Assembly: GCF_020880975.1 (NCBI RefSeq)
Contig: NZ_JAJIWP010000002.1
Location: 1,054,001-1,118,000, forward strand
DNA: 64,000 nt
Direction of reading: 5' to 3'
Source: Mucilaginibacter sp. UR6-1
GTDB lineage: Bacteria; Bacteroidota; Bacteroidia; Sphingobacteriales; Sphingobacteriaceae
The notes beneath the pieces were generated by a model. That model ran no database searches, was not told where the DNA came from, and saw nothing but the letters and a program-made list of their open reading frames with translations. The translations under genes and the position numbers were made by a program. Each line of letters starts with the position of its first letter. Positions within the stretch are counted from its first letter, which is position 1. This document shows positions 43,597 through 53,125 of this stretch, in pieces.

Positions 43597-44757
43597 TTAA
43601 AATAACTTAGCCTCACTCAAAGTAGCCGCGGCCTCAATAAGCATCATGCCGCTTAACTGTGTAGTAAGATCGGTAGTGCCTGATGGTTTCTTATTCCAAT
43701 CCGGACTGATGGTATGTGCGGGCCTTGCTATGCCGTTGGTGTACAAGGTTTCGGCATTAAATTTCAGGAATTTTACCAGCTCGTTCCTGTCAATAGCAGC
43801 TACCGCGTCCTCCTGTGCAAGCAGAGTAAAGTATCTTATCAGTATGCCTTTGAATAAGCCGCCATCACCCTGGCCTTCGCCTTTAAGTATACCACCCGGC
43901 GTAATATCGCCGCTTGCAAGAGAAGCCTTGGCGGTGCGCATGGCATCATTTAAATAGGCGGCATCATTTGTAGCGTGGTAAAGCTCAAGCGCAGCGCCCA
44001 CAAATATCCCCTGGTTATAAGTATACAGGTTTTTGCTGATCTGCCCGTCGCCATTACCATTAATGCCATCCCAAACTAAACCTGACGATGGGTCAACCAG
44101 CGTGCCCTTTAACCAGGTGTATAATGTTTTAGCCAGATCAAGATCGGCCGTGTTATTGTTAATGCGCGAAAGCCTTGCCGCGAAAATGATTGCCGGGGCA
44201 TTCGCGGGGGTATTTTTATAATCGAGCTGATTTTTACGCCATGCTATGCCACCGCCCTGGTTACTGTTCAGTCCGGTTTTAATGTCTGTCCACAGGGTGT
44301 TTGCAGCATTAAGGTAAGCGGCATCATCAGTAGCCTGGTAGGCCCGTAAGCTTGACAGCGCCAGCCATTCCATGTCATCATAATAATCATTAAGCAGGCT
44401 GTTGCCGTTGGTTTGTATAATGCCGTTCAACTGGGCTTTCATACGCTGTACGTAAACATCATTATCGGTGCGTAAGTAGCCATCAACCAGTACATCAAGC
44501 GCGTGAGCGTTAGGCCAGTAATGAAAGGTAGAGTTACCCGCATCATTTTGCACAAAGTAACGCCCGTTTGCCGACAGGAAGGTATTGTATAGTTTTTCCT
44601 GTAATGTATCGGCCGTGAGGGCCCAGTTATAGCTTACCGCCGGGCGCTGGTTATCGGCACCATACAGCGGGAAGGCCTTATCCTTGCAGGCAGGTAATGA
44701 TACTGATACCATAGCCAGTGCCGCGAGTTTTATTATAGTCAGTTTATTCAGTTTCAT
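43597..44757 (-). CDS. Glycoside hydrolase family 76 alpha-1,6-mannanase-like lipoprotein
   Basis: 386 residues with lipobox LPAC (Cys24). The alpha/alpha-barrel has the GH76 catalytic double Asp in NDYYDDMEWLALSSLRAY, with the later GGGIAWRKNQLDYKN and NQGIFVGAALELYHAT. It cuts alpha-1,6-mannan backbones of fungal and plant mannans on the cell surface. It is the last gene of the sigma-fecR-susC-susD-susE locus and names the probable substrate. A hairpin precedes it. Confidence 0.93.
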   Translation of the reverse strand: MKLNKLTIIKLAALAMVSVSLPACKDKAFPLYGADNQRPAVSYNWALTADTLQEKLYNTFLSANGRYFVQNDAGNSTFHYWPNAHALDVLVDGYLRTDNDVYVQRMKAQLNGIIQTNGNSLLNDYYDDMEWLALSSLRAYQATDDAAYLNAANTLWTDIKTGLNSNQGGGIAWRKNQLDYKNTPANAPAIIFAARLSRINNNTADLDLAKTLYTWLKGTLVDPSSGLVWDGINGNGDGQISKNLYTYNQGIFVGAALELYHATNDAAYLNDAMRTAKASLASGDITPGGILKGEGQGDGGLFKGILIRYFTLLAQEDAVAAIDRNELVKFLKFNAETLYTNGIARPAHTISPDWNKKPSGTTDLTTQLSGMMLIEAAATLSEAKLF

Positions 44758-44774
44758 AAATATAATATCTTATT

Positions 44775-44809
44775 TATGGATGCCGACCGGATGGGGTACG
44801 GCATCCATA
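44775..44809 (-). other. Intercistronic hairpin between susE and GH76
   Basis: An 11-bp inverted repeat TATGGATGCCG / CGGCATCCATA with a 13-base loop, without a T-run on the gene strand. It lies 18 bases before the GH76 ATG and may tune mRNA stability or lower expression of the enzyme relative to susCDE. Confidence 0.55.
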
Positions 44810-44823
44810 GTGAACAGATCAGG

Positions 44824-45948
44824 TTATTTAACAGTTACTGAATGGGTATAGGCAGCGCCACTGAAATCAACCTTGATGTCTACATTATGATTATCAGCCC
44901 CGGTGATGAATTTAAAGGCATAATCAAATTGTGAGTTATCAACCGCAACTACATCATAGTATGATGCAGGGCTTGATGCATCAGGCCTGTTATTATCACG
45001 GTTTTTACTGCCAAAATATTCAATGCCTGCTTCGCCTACTGCATTTTTAACTGAGAAGCGAAATTTGTAGCGCTCATCACGGCCCCAGCTTTCCTGCCTG
45101 AACACGATAGGCTTATCAGTAGCCAGCCAGGTTCCGTTACCTACGTAAGGAAGATCAAACAGCACCTTGCCTTCCGGAGAGAACCATAAGCCTACTGATG
45201 ATATCTCGGTCATTTGTGCTTCGCGGGTGTTAAAATCAAGCACAATACGCATCACTTTATTGCCGGCAAACGCGGTTGTGCCGTTTTCGGCCAGTTTACC
45301 TGCCGCGTTTATCGAGAATAAAGACGGTGTGCCTTTATTGTCTGACGCGAATTGGTAATCACCATCTTTCAATTTAGTATAAATCTCAAACTTGCCGTTG
45401 CCCAGGTTTTTAAAGTGTCTGGCATTGGCCAAATCAGTACCACCCTCGGTAGCGGCACCGGTAACATACAGATCATTAGGCGTAACAAATGAGTCAGGCC
45501 TTTCAACCTCGATCAGGCTTGATACACTTGGGATATTAGGGTTGATCCCTTTTGAGGATATAACGGTCCATTTCAGCTTACCTGTTTCAGCAGGTTTTAT
45601 ACCGGCCAGTGTGGCTACACGGTTAAGGTCGGCGTAGCTCATAACAATGGTGTTATCAAAACCGTTACGGCCCGATGCCACAGTATAAATAGGGTTTGTA
45701 AAATCTCCGTCTTCCTTGGTAAACGCTACCTCATAGCTTACATAGCCATTATCCTCGGCCTTAGCCTGTTGCCATTCAAAAGTTACAGTGCCGCTTCCGT
45801 CAAGCTTAACAAATTTGTTGTTTTCAGGAAAGTACAGTGCCTGCACAGGCGTTACTTTGGTGTGGCTAAGTTCTTTATCTTTTTTACAGCCGGAAAATAT
45901 AGTTGCTATGATGCCTGCAAGTACTATGCAGAATATATTTTTTTTCAT
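44824..45948 (-). CDS. susE: SusE/SusF-like outer-membrane lipoprotein
   Basis: 374 residues. Signal with lipobox FSGC (Cys20), then an SusE-like Ig domain (about 35-150; TVTFEWQQAKAEDNGYVSYEVAF, MSYADLNRVATLAGIKP) followed by further beta-sandwich repeats that bind glycans in the family. It is a surface glycan-binding protein accompanying SusC/SusD. Its gene is 41 bases after susD on the same strand. Confidence 0.88.
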   Translation of the reverse strand: MKKNIFCIVLAGIIATIFSGCKKDKELSHTKVTPVQALYFPENNKFVKLDGSGTVTFEWQQAKAEDNGYVSYEVAFTKEDGDFTNPIYTVASGRNGFDNTIVMSYADLNRVATLAGIKPAETGKLKWTVISSKGINPNIPSVSSLIEVERPDSFVTPNDLYVTGAATEGGTDLANARHFKNLGNGKFEIYTKLKDGDYQFASDNKGTPSLFSINAAGKLAENGTTAFAGNKVMRIVLDFNTREAQMTEISSVGLWFSPEGKVLFDLPYVGNGTWLATDKPIVFRQESWGRDERYKFRFSVKNAVGEAGIEYFGSKNRDNNRPDASSPASYYDVVAVDNSQFDYAFKFITGADNHNVDIKVDFSGAAYTHSVTVK

Positions 45949-45989
45949 GATGATTTGATCCTGTTAATTGATTTTCAAACTAAATAATA

Positions 45990-47612
45990 TTACCAGCCCG
46001 GGTTTTGGCCAAGGTTAGGGTTAAGTGCCCGTTCATCCTGCGGTATAGGCCACAGGTAATTACGGCCTGCGTCAAAACGGCGCTCGTTAGCGCGGATGTA
46101 GCCATTGTCAACATTAGCAGGGCCGAACTTGGCACCATGCGCCCAGCCGTTAAGCACATTCTCGGCAATACGCCAGCGGCGAATGTCAAATATGCGCAGG
46201 CCTTCCATAGCAAGTTCTGTTCGGCGCTCGTTACGCACAACATCGCGCTGGTTGGCTGAGGCGTTAAAGTTGATAGCTTCAGGTGCTGTAAAACCCGCGC
46301 GCTGGCGCAGCGGCTTTATAGTTCTGTCCCAAACAGAAGCATCCATCTGGTTAAGCTCGGTTTTAGCCTCGGCATACATCAGCAATACATCAGCATAACG
46401 TATCATGATCAGGTTAAGCGCGGCCTGGAAATTGGTGCGCGATTGCGGATCATAATATTTACGGGTATAATAACCTGTAGGCGACGCGATGCTACCTGAG
46501 CGGTATTCATCCGGTGCATTGCTGTCAGGATCAGTACCCGGCTTGGTATAAATAACCTTTGTACTTCCGTTTGGCAGTTTCCAATTGTACTGATGATAAA
46601 CTACGGTATTGGTAAGGCGAGGATCGCGGTTATTGTACGGATCATTCTCGTCGTATCCTGAACCGGCATCATTTATTTTGCGGCCGTTAAGCGTTAAATA
46701 GCTGTCAACCAGCTCCTGCGTAGGTGCAAGCGCATTCAAGCGGCCACCAACTGATAGCGGAGCCATATCATAAAACGTTTGATACTCCCTGTCAACAGTT
46801 ACATAACCAATGTCATAGATCACCTCGCTGTTGTACTCATTTTGTGGTAAAAACAAGCCTTCGTACGATGGGAATAAGCTATAAGTGCCATTGGCGTTGC
46901 TGTTCATCAGCTTTTCGCACTCGGTAACCACATCGGCCCAGCGGTTTTGATAGAGCAATACGCGCGCTTTTAACGCAATAGCGGCACCTTTAGTCAGGCG
47001 GCCTCTATCCGCTGCAGGGTATGCGGTATTCACGGGCAGGGTAGCGGCACTTTCGTCAAGCTCTTTCAGGATGAAATCAACCACCTGGTCTTTTGGTGTA
47101 CGGCTTACGGTCTTGGTTTCTTCAACCGTAGGGTCTTTGCTGAATAATGGTACATCACCAAACCAGGTGGTAAGGTAAAAATAGTGCCATGCGCGTAGTA
47201 CACGTGCTTCAGCCTTCATGCGGTTCTTCAGGTTCTCATCCATACCTCCCACACGATCAACATTCTCTAAAAAAATGTTGCTGGTTTTGATGCCGGTGTA
47301 ATGAAAACCCCATTCGCTTTTTAACCGCCCTAATGATGGATCGTAGGTACCTGCTGCTAATGAGGCTGCGCCTTCGTTATCGCCGCGGCCGTTGTAAGCA
47401 TTGTCAGACAGGCCTTCATTGTAAAAGAATAGGCTGCTGTTTAATAATTGCGAATATGCGGTATTTAATACACTGTTTGCCTTGGCTGCGCTGGTCCAGT
47501 AATTTGCGTCGGTAAAATTATTGGTAGGCACAAGGTCAAGCTTTTTACATGCTGATAATACGCTTACCAGTATGATCAAAAAAGCGGTTTTTGTTAGTTG
47601 CGATCTTTTCAT
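45990..47612 (-). CDS. susD: RagB/SusD family nutrient-binding lipoprotein
   Basis: 540 residues with lipobox LSAC (Cys22). TPR-like helical SusD fold: LNTAYSQLLNSSLFFYNEGLSDNAYNGRGDNEG, RMKAEARVLRAWHYFYLTTWFGDVPLF, and the C-terminal LAMEGLRIFDIRRWRIAENVLNG, RNYLWPIPQDERALNPNLGQNPGW. It caps the SusC barrel and captures oligosaccharide, here probably mannan-derived. It starts 11 bases after susC stops. Confidence 0.96.
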   Translation of the reverse strand: MKRSQLTKTAFLIILVSVLSACKKLDLVPTNNFTDANYWTSAAKANSVLNTAYSQLLNSSLFFYNEGLSDNAYNGRGDNEGAASLAAGTYDPSLGRLKSEWGFHYTGIKTSNIFLENVDRVGGMDENLKNRMKAEARVLRAWHYFYLTTWFGDVPLFSKDPTVEETKTVSRTPKDQVVDFILKELDESAATLPVNTAYPAADRGRLTKGAAIALKARVLLYQNRWADVVTECEKLMNSNANGTYSLFPSYEGLFLPQNEYNSEVIYDIGYVTVDREYQTFYDMAPLSVGGRLNALAPTQELVDSYLTLNGRKINDAGSGYDENDPYNNRDPRLTNTVVYHQYNWKLPNGSTKVIYTKPGTDPDSNAPDEYRSGSIASPTGYYTRKYYDPQSRTNFQAALNLIMIRYADVLLMYAEAKTELNQMDASVWDRTIKPLRQRAGFTAPEAINFNASANQRDVVRNERRTELAMEGLRIFDIRRWRIAENVLNGWAHGAKFGPANVDNGYIRANERRFDAGRNYLWPIPQDERALNPNLGQNPGW

Positions 47613-47623
47613 ATTGGTACTTA

Positions 47624-50600
47624 TTAAAGGGTTAAATCAATACCTAAGCCATAATAAACCGGTAGCGGGTAGCTGCGGCCGCTGTTAGCGCCGCCAACAC
47701 CACGGCCGTTATCAAACTCGGTTGATTCCGGATCAACAAAGTCGATACCCGACAGCGTTAGCAGGTTTTGGCCTGAGAAGTAGGCACGGGCTTTTTTCAT
47801 GCCTATTTTTTTAGCTATGTTGCCCGGCAAGGTATAACCAAACTGTACATTTTTTAAGCGAACGTAAGCGGCATTGTACAGGTAAAGGTCAGACCCGCGA
47901 CGGAAGTTGTTGGTGTTTGACTGGCTTCCGTTTGCCGCAAGGCGAGGGAATTCCGCGTCAGGGTTTTGCGGTGTCCAGTAATCCAACTGGTGCTGGTACA
48001 TTACCTGCGAGTAGTTAAAGTGGAAAGGCTCGATCAGCTCACCACGTAAAAACATGCTGCGCTTGCCTACGCCTTGCAGAAAGATATTTAAATCAAACTG
48101 CTTATAGGTTATATCATAAGTTAAGCCGAAAGTATAACGAGGCAGCGGGTTACCCAACACAAATTTGTCGTTCTCATCAATAATGCCATCTTTATTTACG
48201 TCAACATAGCGTATATCGCCGGGTAGTACGCTCAGCCCGGTAGGTTTAGGGCCATTATTTACTTCGTCGAGATTTTGGAAATAACCATCGCGTTTGTAAC
48301 CTACGTACGAGTTGATCGGTAAGCCAACTTTAAGCAATACCTGCATTTCATCATAGCTTGATATTTGCTGATTGCCTTCAAATTGTAAAACCTTGTTTTT
48401 AGAGTCGGCAATGTTAAAGCTCAATACATGTTTAAAGTTTTTGGTGCTTTTACGATAGGTTGCCGTAAACTCCCAGCCTTTATTGTTAACCTCGCCGGCG
48501 TTAAACGATGGTAAGCCTGAACCAAACGCGCCAGGTACTGCCGGTGGTACAAGTATATCACGGGTGGTTTTGTTAAAGTAATCTGCCGAGAAGCTAAGGG
48601 CATTTTTAAACAAGGTTGCTTCAAAGCCAATGTTAAATGATGCTGCTCTTTCCCAACGGATGTCAGGATTGGCAATATTAAAGCCCGTGCCCGAAGTTGC
48701 CTGGTTGTTAAACACGTAATTGTTCGGGATATTAAAGTAAGTAGTTAAGTACTGGTAGTTACCAACACTTTGGTTACCCAATACACCGTACGAACCACGG
48801 ATTTTCAGATCGCCAAAGCGATCGCGGTAGTCTTCCATAAAATCTTCCTGGCTAATGCGGTAACCTGCCGAGAATGACGGGAAGAAAGCATTACGGTTTT
48901 GCCTGGCGAATTTTGATGAAGCATCGATCCTGAAATTGAACTCGCCGTAGTATTTATTCTCAAAATCATACGATACACGGCCGAACAAGGAGTTAAGGCT
49001 GGTTTCATTAGTGTTGCCAAGCGTGCCGTTTGAATTTGCCGCATCAATTACAGTACCATCAACCGGTGTACCCAATTCAGGGTCGGTTAGTTTGTAACGC
49101 AGCGCTGTACCGCGGTTAGTAACCGACTCATTAGCTACACCTACTAAAACGCCGATTGAGTGCTTTTTAGCTAATACCTTATTGTATTCGGCTATCAATT
49201 GTGTGTTCAAAAACAGGTTTTTTGAGCTGATGTCATTCGTGTTTCTATCGGCACCATAAACACCTTTCGGCAGGTAATCAACACGTTGTACACGCTCAAG
49301 GGTATGATAGCTGCCCAAATTGGCACCAAAAACACCGCGTAATTTCAGCTCTTTGGTAACGGCGAATTCCGCGCTTAGGTTAGCGGTGATCACGTCATCA
49401 TCAAACTTGCGGTAGCCGCCTTTTTCCAATATACCCAGCGGGTTAAATTCTGATAGTACATCGTTGGTCAGGTAATTACCTTGGTCGTCCTTAATGTCAT
49501 AATAAGTAGGGGTACGGCCGGCATCAACTATTAATGTGCCTGTGCTGTACGAGTGCTCTTTACGCTCGGTACGGGCGTAGGTTAATATGCTGGTCAGCTT
49601 TAATTTGCCTATTTCGTTAGTTAAATTAATGCGGTAGTTATAACGCCTTGCACCATAATCAGGGCCAACCAGGTTACTGCGCTGATCAAGTAATCCGGCC
49701 GAAACCAGGTAGCTTGTGGTAGCGTTACCGCCTGTAATACTCACGTTATGGTTTTGCTGTAAAGCGTTTTTCAGGATAGCATCCAGAAACCACTCATGGT
49801 CACCCTCTTGCTGAAACTGGCGCACCTGTGCGGGCGAGTAAACAGCAGGCAGGTTAGCATTTGTAGCCGCCTCATTACGCAATATGGCGTTTTCGTACGA
49901 GTGTACCGGCCGGTACGTAATGCGTGGCACCTGTGTGCCCACCAGTCCATTATAGGTTACGGTAGCTTTGCTATCCTTTTTACCCTTTTTAGTCGTGATT
50001 AAAATAACACCATTGGCAGAGCGTGAACCATAAATAGCCGCGCTGCCCGCGTCTTTCAACACGGTAGCCGTTTCAATGTCTGACGGGTTAAGGGTGTTAA
50101 TAGCGCTCACATCCTCATTGATGATCCCATCAATAACCAGCAGCGGCGAGTTGTTGTTAAGCGTACCTAAACCACGAATGTTGATATTAGGCGTTTGGCC
50201 CGGTTCAAGGTTTTTTTGCTGAATGGTTAAGTTAGGCAATGTACCCTGTAATGCTTGTATAGCACTTACGGCGGGCTTGCCCTCAATAGCTTCGGACGTT
50301 ACCTGGTCAATAGCGCCAACCACGCTCGAGCGTTTTTGGGTGCCGTAACCAACTACAACCACCTCGTTAAGGGCGGTTTGGGCAGGGGCAAGTTTTACAT
50401 TGATAGCTGTTTGGCCGTTAACCGGTACTTCCTGCTGGTTATAACCTATGAATGAGAATACCAGCACTGCATCGGCAGGGGCATCAATTGAAAATGTACC
50501 ATTGGCATCTGTAACAGTAGCTATGGTAGTACCTTTTAATTTTACGGTTACACCGGGTAGCGGAAAGTTGGTATCGTCAGTTACTTTACCCGTTACTTTA

Positions 50601-51019
50601 GCTTGCTTTGCGGATGTTTCCTGCGCGCTAAATGTAATGGTTTGGGCAGTGGGTTCACTGATCACTATAACATCACCTATAACCTTATAGGTTAGGTTAA
50701 ATGGTGTCAATAGCTGGCCTAATACATCGCGCACGCTTTTGCCCTGCACGTTAAACGTTACCCTGTAGCTTTGTTTAAGCACATTATCGGTGTACGCAAA
50801 ACGGACCTTATTATCGGCAGCGATTTTTTCGAGCGCGTCAGTAAGCTTAATATTATTTAGTTTGAGCGTTACCGGCGATTCTAAAAACTGCTGCCCATAA
50901 GTATTGTCTGCAATGGCGGTGAGGCACATAAAGCAAACAACAAAACAAACAAGCGAGGTAATTTTCATTAGAATTAGCACATGACGAATCACTCCATTAT
51001 AAAACAGAGATTTATTCAT
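47624..51019 (-). CDS. susC: SusC/RagA TonB-linked outer membrane protein with STN domain
   Basis: 1131 residues. Signal peptide near 1-42, then an STN domain (about 50-118; LKLNNIKLTDALEKIAADNKVRFAYTDNVL), carboxypeptidase-regulatory-like domain (about 135-215), TonB box NEVVVVGYGTQKR, plug (about 225-340) and a beta-barrel. The STN domain is the signalling part that contacts FecR in transport-coupled regulation, matching the sigma-fecR pair upstream. It imports oligosaccharides with SusD. A second ATG at 50968 (MKITSLVCF) is an alternative start. Confidence 0.96.
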   Translation of the reverse strand: MNKSLFYNGVIRHVLILMKITSLVCFVVCFMCLTAIADNTYGQQFLESPVTLKLNNIKLTDALEKIAADNKVRFAYTDNVLKQSYRVTFNVQGKSVRDVLGQLLTPFNLTYKVIGDVIVISEPTAQTITFSAQETSAKQAKVTGKVTDDTNFPLPGVTVKLKGTTIATVTDANGTFSIDAPADAVLVFSFIGYNQQEVPVNGQTAINVKLAPAQTALNEVVVVGYGTQKRSSVVGAIDQVTSEAIEGKPAVSAIQALQGTLPNLTIQQKNLEPGQTPNINIRGLGTLNNNSPLLVIDGIINEDVSAINTLNPSDIETATVLKDAGSAAIYGSRSANGVILITTKKGKKDSKATVTYNGLVGTQVPRITYRPVHSYENAILRNEAATNANLPAVYSPAQVRQFQQEGDHEWFLDAILKNALQQNHNVSITGGNATTSYLVSAGLLDQRSNLVGPDYGARRYNYRINLTNEIGKLKLTSILTYARTERKEHSYSTGTLIVDAGRTPTYYDIKDDQGNYLTNDVLSEFNPLGILEKGGYRKFDDDVITANLSAEFAVTKELKLRGVFGANLGSYHTLERVQRVDYLPKGVYGADRNTNDISSKNLFLNTQLIAEYNKVLAKKHSIGVLVGVANESVTNRGTALRYKLTDPELGTPVDGTVIDAANSNGTLGNTNETSLNSLFGRVSYDFENKYYGEFNFRIDASSKFARQNRNAFFPSFSAGYRISQEDFMEDYRDRFGDLKIRGSYGVLGNQSVGNYQYLTTYFNIPNNYVFNNQATSGTGFNIANPDIRWERAASFNIGFEATLFKNALSFSADYFNKTTRDILVPPAVPGAFGSGLPSFNAGEVNNKGWEFTATYRKSTKNFKHVLSFNIADSKNKVLQFEGNQQISSYDEMQVLLKVGLPINSYVGYKRDGYFQNLDEVNNGPKPTGLSVLPGDIRYVDVNKDGIIDENDKFVLGNPLPRYTFGLTYDITYKQFDLNIFLQGVGKRSMFLRGELIEPFHFNYSQVMYQHQLDYWTPQNPDAEFPRLAANGSQSNTNNFRRGSDLYLYNAAYVRLKNVQFGYTLPGNIAKKIGMKKARAYFSGQNLLTLSGIDFVDPESTEFDNGRGVGGANSGRSYPLPVYYGLGIDLTL

Positions 51020-51054
51020 AATTTTGAGAAAATTAAAGTGTTAGAAACTAAAGT

Positions 51055-51151
51055 GTTTTTGCTACGAATTGCAGCTCAGACGCAAAGCCACTTTTTATTA
51101 ACCTGCATTTTGAATTTTACCCTGTTCAAATCCGTTTGTACAGGGTTTTTT
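51055..51151 (+). ncRNA. Putative antisense small RNA opposite the susC leader
   Basis: A + strand terminator at 51119-51151 has no + strand gene upstream of it. A transcript starting near 51060, after TGTTTTTG (51051-51058, one mismatch to TAnnTTTG), would be about 90 bases and lie antisense to the susC leader. This resembles the DonS-type sRNAs known between anti-sigma and susC genes in Bacteroides. Existence is inferred. Confidence 0.3.
51119..51151 (+). terminator. Orphan intrinsic terminator between fecR and susC
   Basis: ACCCTGTTCAAA (51119-51130) pairs with TTTGTACAGGGT (51135-51146) with one mismatch pair area in the middle and loop TCCG; six T follow from 51146, then G and four more T. 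The T-run is on the + strand only, so it ends rightward transcription. Confidence 0.65.
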
Positions 51152-51239
51152 GTTTTAATTAAGTAGATCCTTGTTCCATAATTTAGTTTTTAAGTTTACA
51201 ACTGGTTTATGTACAGTTTAATTTATTGGTTATTAGTAA

Positions 51240-52202
51240 CTAACAGCCTTTGCCCTTCAGGTGATATACAGTGCCGTTAAGGGTTGCCTTTCCTTTAACC
51301 AGACGGGCAATAACAGCCATAATATCCTTAATAGGTACATTGGTAAAATCAGCCGATATATTGCACGCCGTAAGGTTAGCATCCGCGCGAATGCTAACTT
51401 CAAACTCGCGGTTAAGCGTTTTTATCACTTCGGGCAGGGCGGCATTTTTAAATATGAGTTTGCCTGCCTTCCAGTCAGATAAAGCTGAAATATCAATACC
51501 GGCTGTTTTTGATATGGAATTATCTGTTTTATTGTAAGTTATGCCCTGTGCCGGTGTGAGATAAATGGTATTGAATGACAAGGCGCTGCCCTCAGCCGGT
51601 ACAACGCCAACCTTGCCGCTTACCACATCAACGTGCAGTAATTGGTCATCATCATAAGCCTTAATGTTAAAGCTGGTACCCAGTACATGGGTGGTAATGT
51701 TGCCCGTATGTACAATAAAAGGCTGGTCGGTTTTATGCATCACATCAAAAAAGGCCTCGCCGGTAATGGTAACCTCCCGCTTTTCGCCCCTAAAGGTTTC
51801 GGGATAGCTGATGCGGCTGCCGCCGTTAAGCCATACCTTGGTGCCATCGCCCAAAACAATACTGGTAACACTACCTCGTGCTGCTGCCACCTGCATGGTA
51901 TGCACGGGTGATACGTAGTTGAGTATATTGTAACGGAAGTAATAGGTAAGTGAAATAAACGCTATTAAAACAGAGGCGGCAACCATCCAGCCGGTGTATG
52001 AGCGGCGTTTGGGTGTTTCGGGTACAGCATCTATAGCATTCAGAATATTGGCGTAAACCCCTTTGCTGTCAAATTCAGCGTCATGCGGGCCGGTTTGAAC
52101 ATCGTCAAAATCCAGGTTTTGAAAATATTTCTCCACCAGTTTTTCCTGCAAACGGCCGTCATTTACCCTTCCGGGTTCATTAGGTTTATTAAATCTTCTC
52201 AT
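51240..52202 (-). CDS. FecR-family anti-sigma factor (mannan locus)
   Basis: 320 residues. A cytoplasmic N-terminus (about 1-85), one membrane helix (about 88-108, GWMVAASVLIAFISLTYYF), a periplasmic FecR domain (about 120-215; VTSIVLGDGTKVWLNGGSRISYPETF, GEAFFDV) and a C-terminal DUF4974-like STN-related domain (about 250-318). It holds the sigma factor and passes the SusC signal to it. It follows the sigma gene by 71 bases. Confidence 0.94.
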   Translation of the reverse strand: MRRFNKPNEPGRVNDGRLQEKLVEKYFQNLDFDDVQTGPHDAEFDSKGVYANILNAIDAVPETPKRRSYTGWMVAASVLIAFISLTYYFRYNILNYVSPVHTMQVAAARGSVTSIVLGDGTKVWLNGGSRISYPETFRGEKREVTITGEAFFDVMHKTDQPFIVHTGNITTHVLGTSFNIKAYDDDQLLHVDVVSGKVGVVPAEGSALSFNTIYLTPAQGITYNKTDNSISKTAGIDISALSDWKAGKLIFKNAALPEVIKTLNREFEVSIRADANLTACNISADFTNVPIKDIMAVIARLVKGKATLNGTVYHLKGKGC

Positions 52203-52273
52203 TGGGTTTACATATAGTAGGATGCAGAAAAAGCACCTACCCCCTAAAAGAATTAAAAAAAATATTTATTTGA

Positions 52274-52864
52274 TTACAACCTATCCTGCAACAGTACGAC
52301 CAGGGCAGCCAGCGGCAGGTAATCCGTAAGGCCGGTGCGCAGGTAGCGCAGGGCAATGGTCATTTGGTTTTCAACGGTTTTTACAGAGATGTTAAGCCGT
52401 TGGGCAATTTCTTTGTTTGACAGGTATTCTTTACGGCTTAGCAAAAACACCTGGCGGCATTTTTCGGGCAAACCGGCAATGCCCTCGTCAAGCAGGCGGG
52501 CAATATCATTTTGCACGAGCTTGCTATCGGCGCTGTATTGTTCCATCATCCTGTCAATGGTATCAATATCAATAGTAGCCTTTTGGGTGCGTATATAAAC
52601 CAGTACCCTGTTTTTGATGGCCACCTTTAAATAGCCCGGTAAACTGTTAATATGCAAATGGTAACGTTTAAACCATAAGTCGGTAAACAGTTCCTGTACC
52701 AGATCTTCGCATACATACTTATCACGAAACAGGTTATAAGCAACATGAAATACTTTGGCCGAATACCGGTTATACAACATTTCAAACGCGCCCCTGTCGT
52801 CAAGTTTTATCAACTCCAACAATTTACTGTCAGGCCACAATTGATGTTGCGATGCTTGATACAT
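52274..52864 (-). CDS. ECF RNA polymerase sigma factor (mannan locus)
   Basis: 196 residues. Region 2 (about 18-85; LYNRYSAKVFHVAYNLFRDKYVCEDLVQELFTDLWFKRY) and region 4 (about 125-185; AGLPEKCRQVFLLSRKEYLSNKEIAQRLNISVKTVENQMTIALRYLR) are both complete, the Bacteroidota ECF pattern. It directs polymerase to the susCDE-GH76 operon when released by the adjacent FecR. Confidence 0.95.
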   Translation of the reverse strand: MYQASQHQLWPDSKLLELIKLDDRGAFEMLYNRYSAKVFHVAYNLFRDKYVCEDLVQELFTDLWFKRYHLHINSLPGYLKVAIKNRVLVYIRTQKATIDIDTIDRMMEQYSADSKLVQNDIARLLDEGIAGLPEKCRQVFLLSRKEYLSNKEIAQRLNISVKTVENQMTIALRYLRTGLTDYLPLAALVVLLQDRL

Positions 52865-53014
52865 ATTAAAGTAAATGCAAAACGGGTTTGCTAATTGGCT
52901 ATATAAATTTGAGGGTATAAAGCTAATTAAAATTAAAGGTTAAATACAAGTGAATGTTTTAAGAAACATCAAGTGCATTGGTAAGTCATAAATTTCCATC
53001 GCAATCATGAGGTA

Positions 53015-53046
53015 TTGATATCATAAACTTGCTTTTACTACATTTG
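53015..53046 (+). promoter_or_regulatory. Promoter of the GNAT/E1 operon (-33 TTG and -7 TACATTTG)
   Basis: TTG at 53015-53017, 21 bases, then TACATTTG at 53039-53046. Both elements and their spacing fit the Bacteroidota consensus. It is divergent from the mannan-locus sigma gene. Confidence 0.55.
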
Positions 53047-53125
53047 TTGGGCAATTGAAAAAGCAGCGGGTTAGAGGATTATTGTTGGGTGAATGGCTTT
53101 TTTTGTTGTTACCACCTACGCAGTA

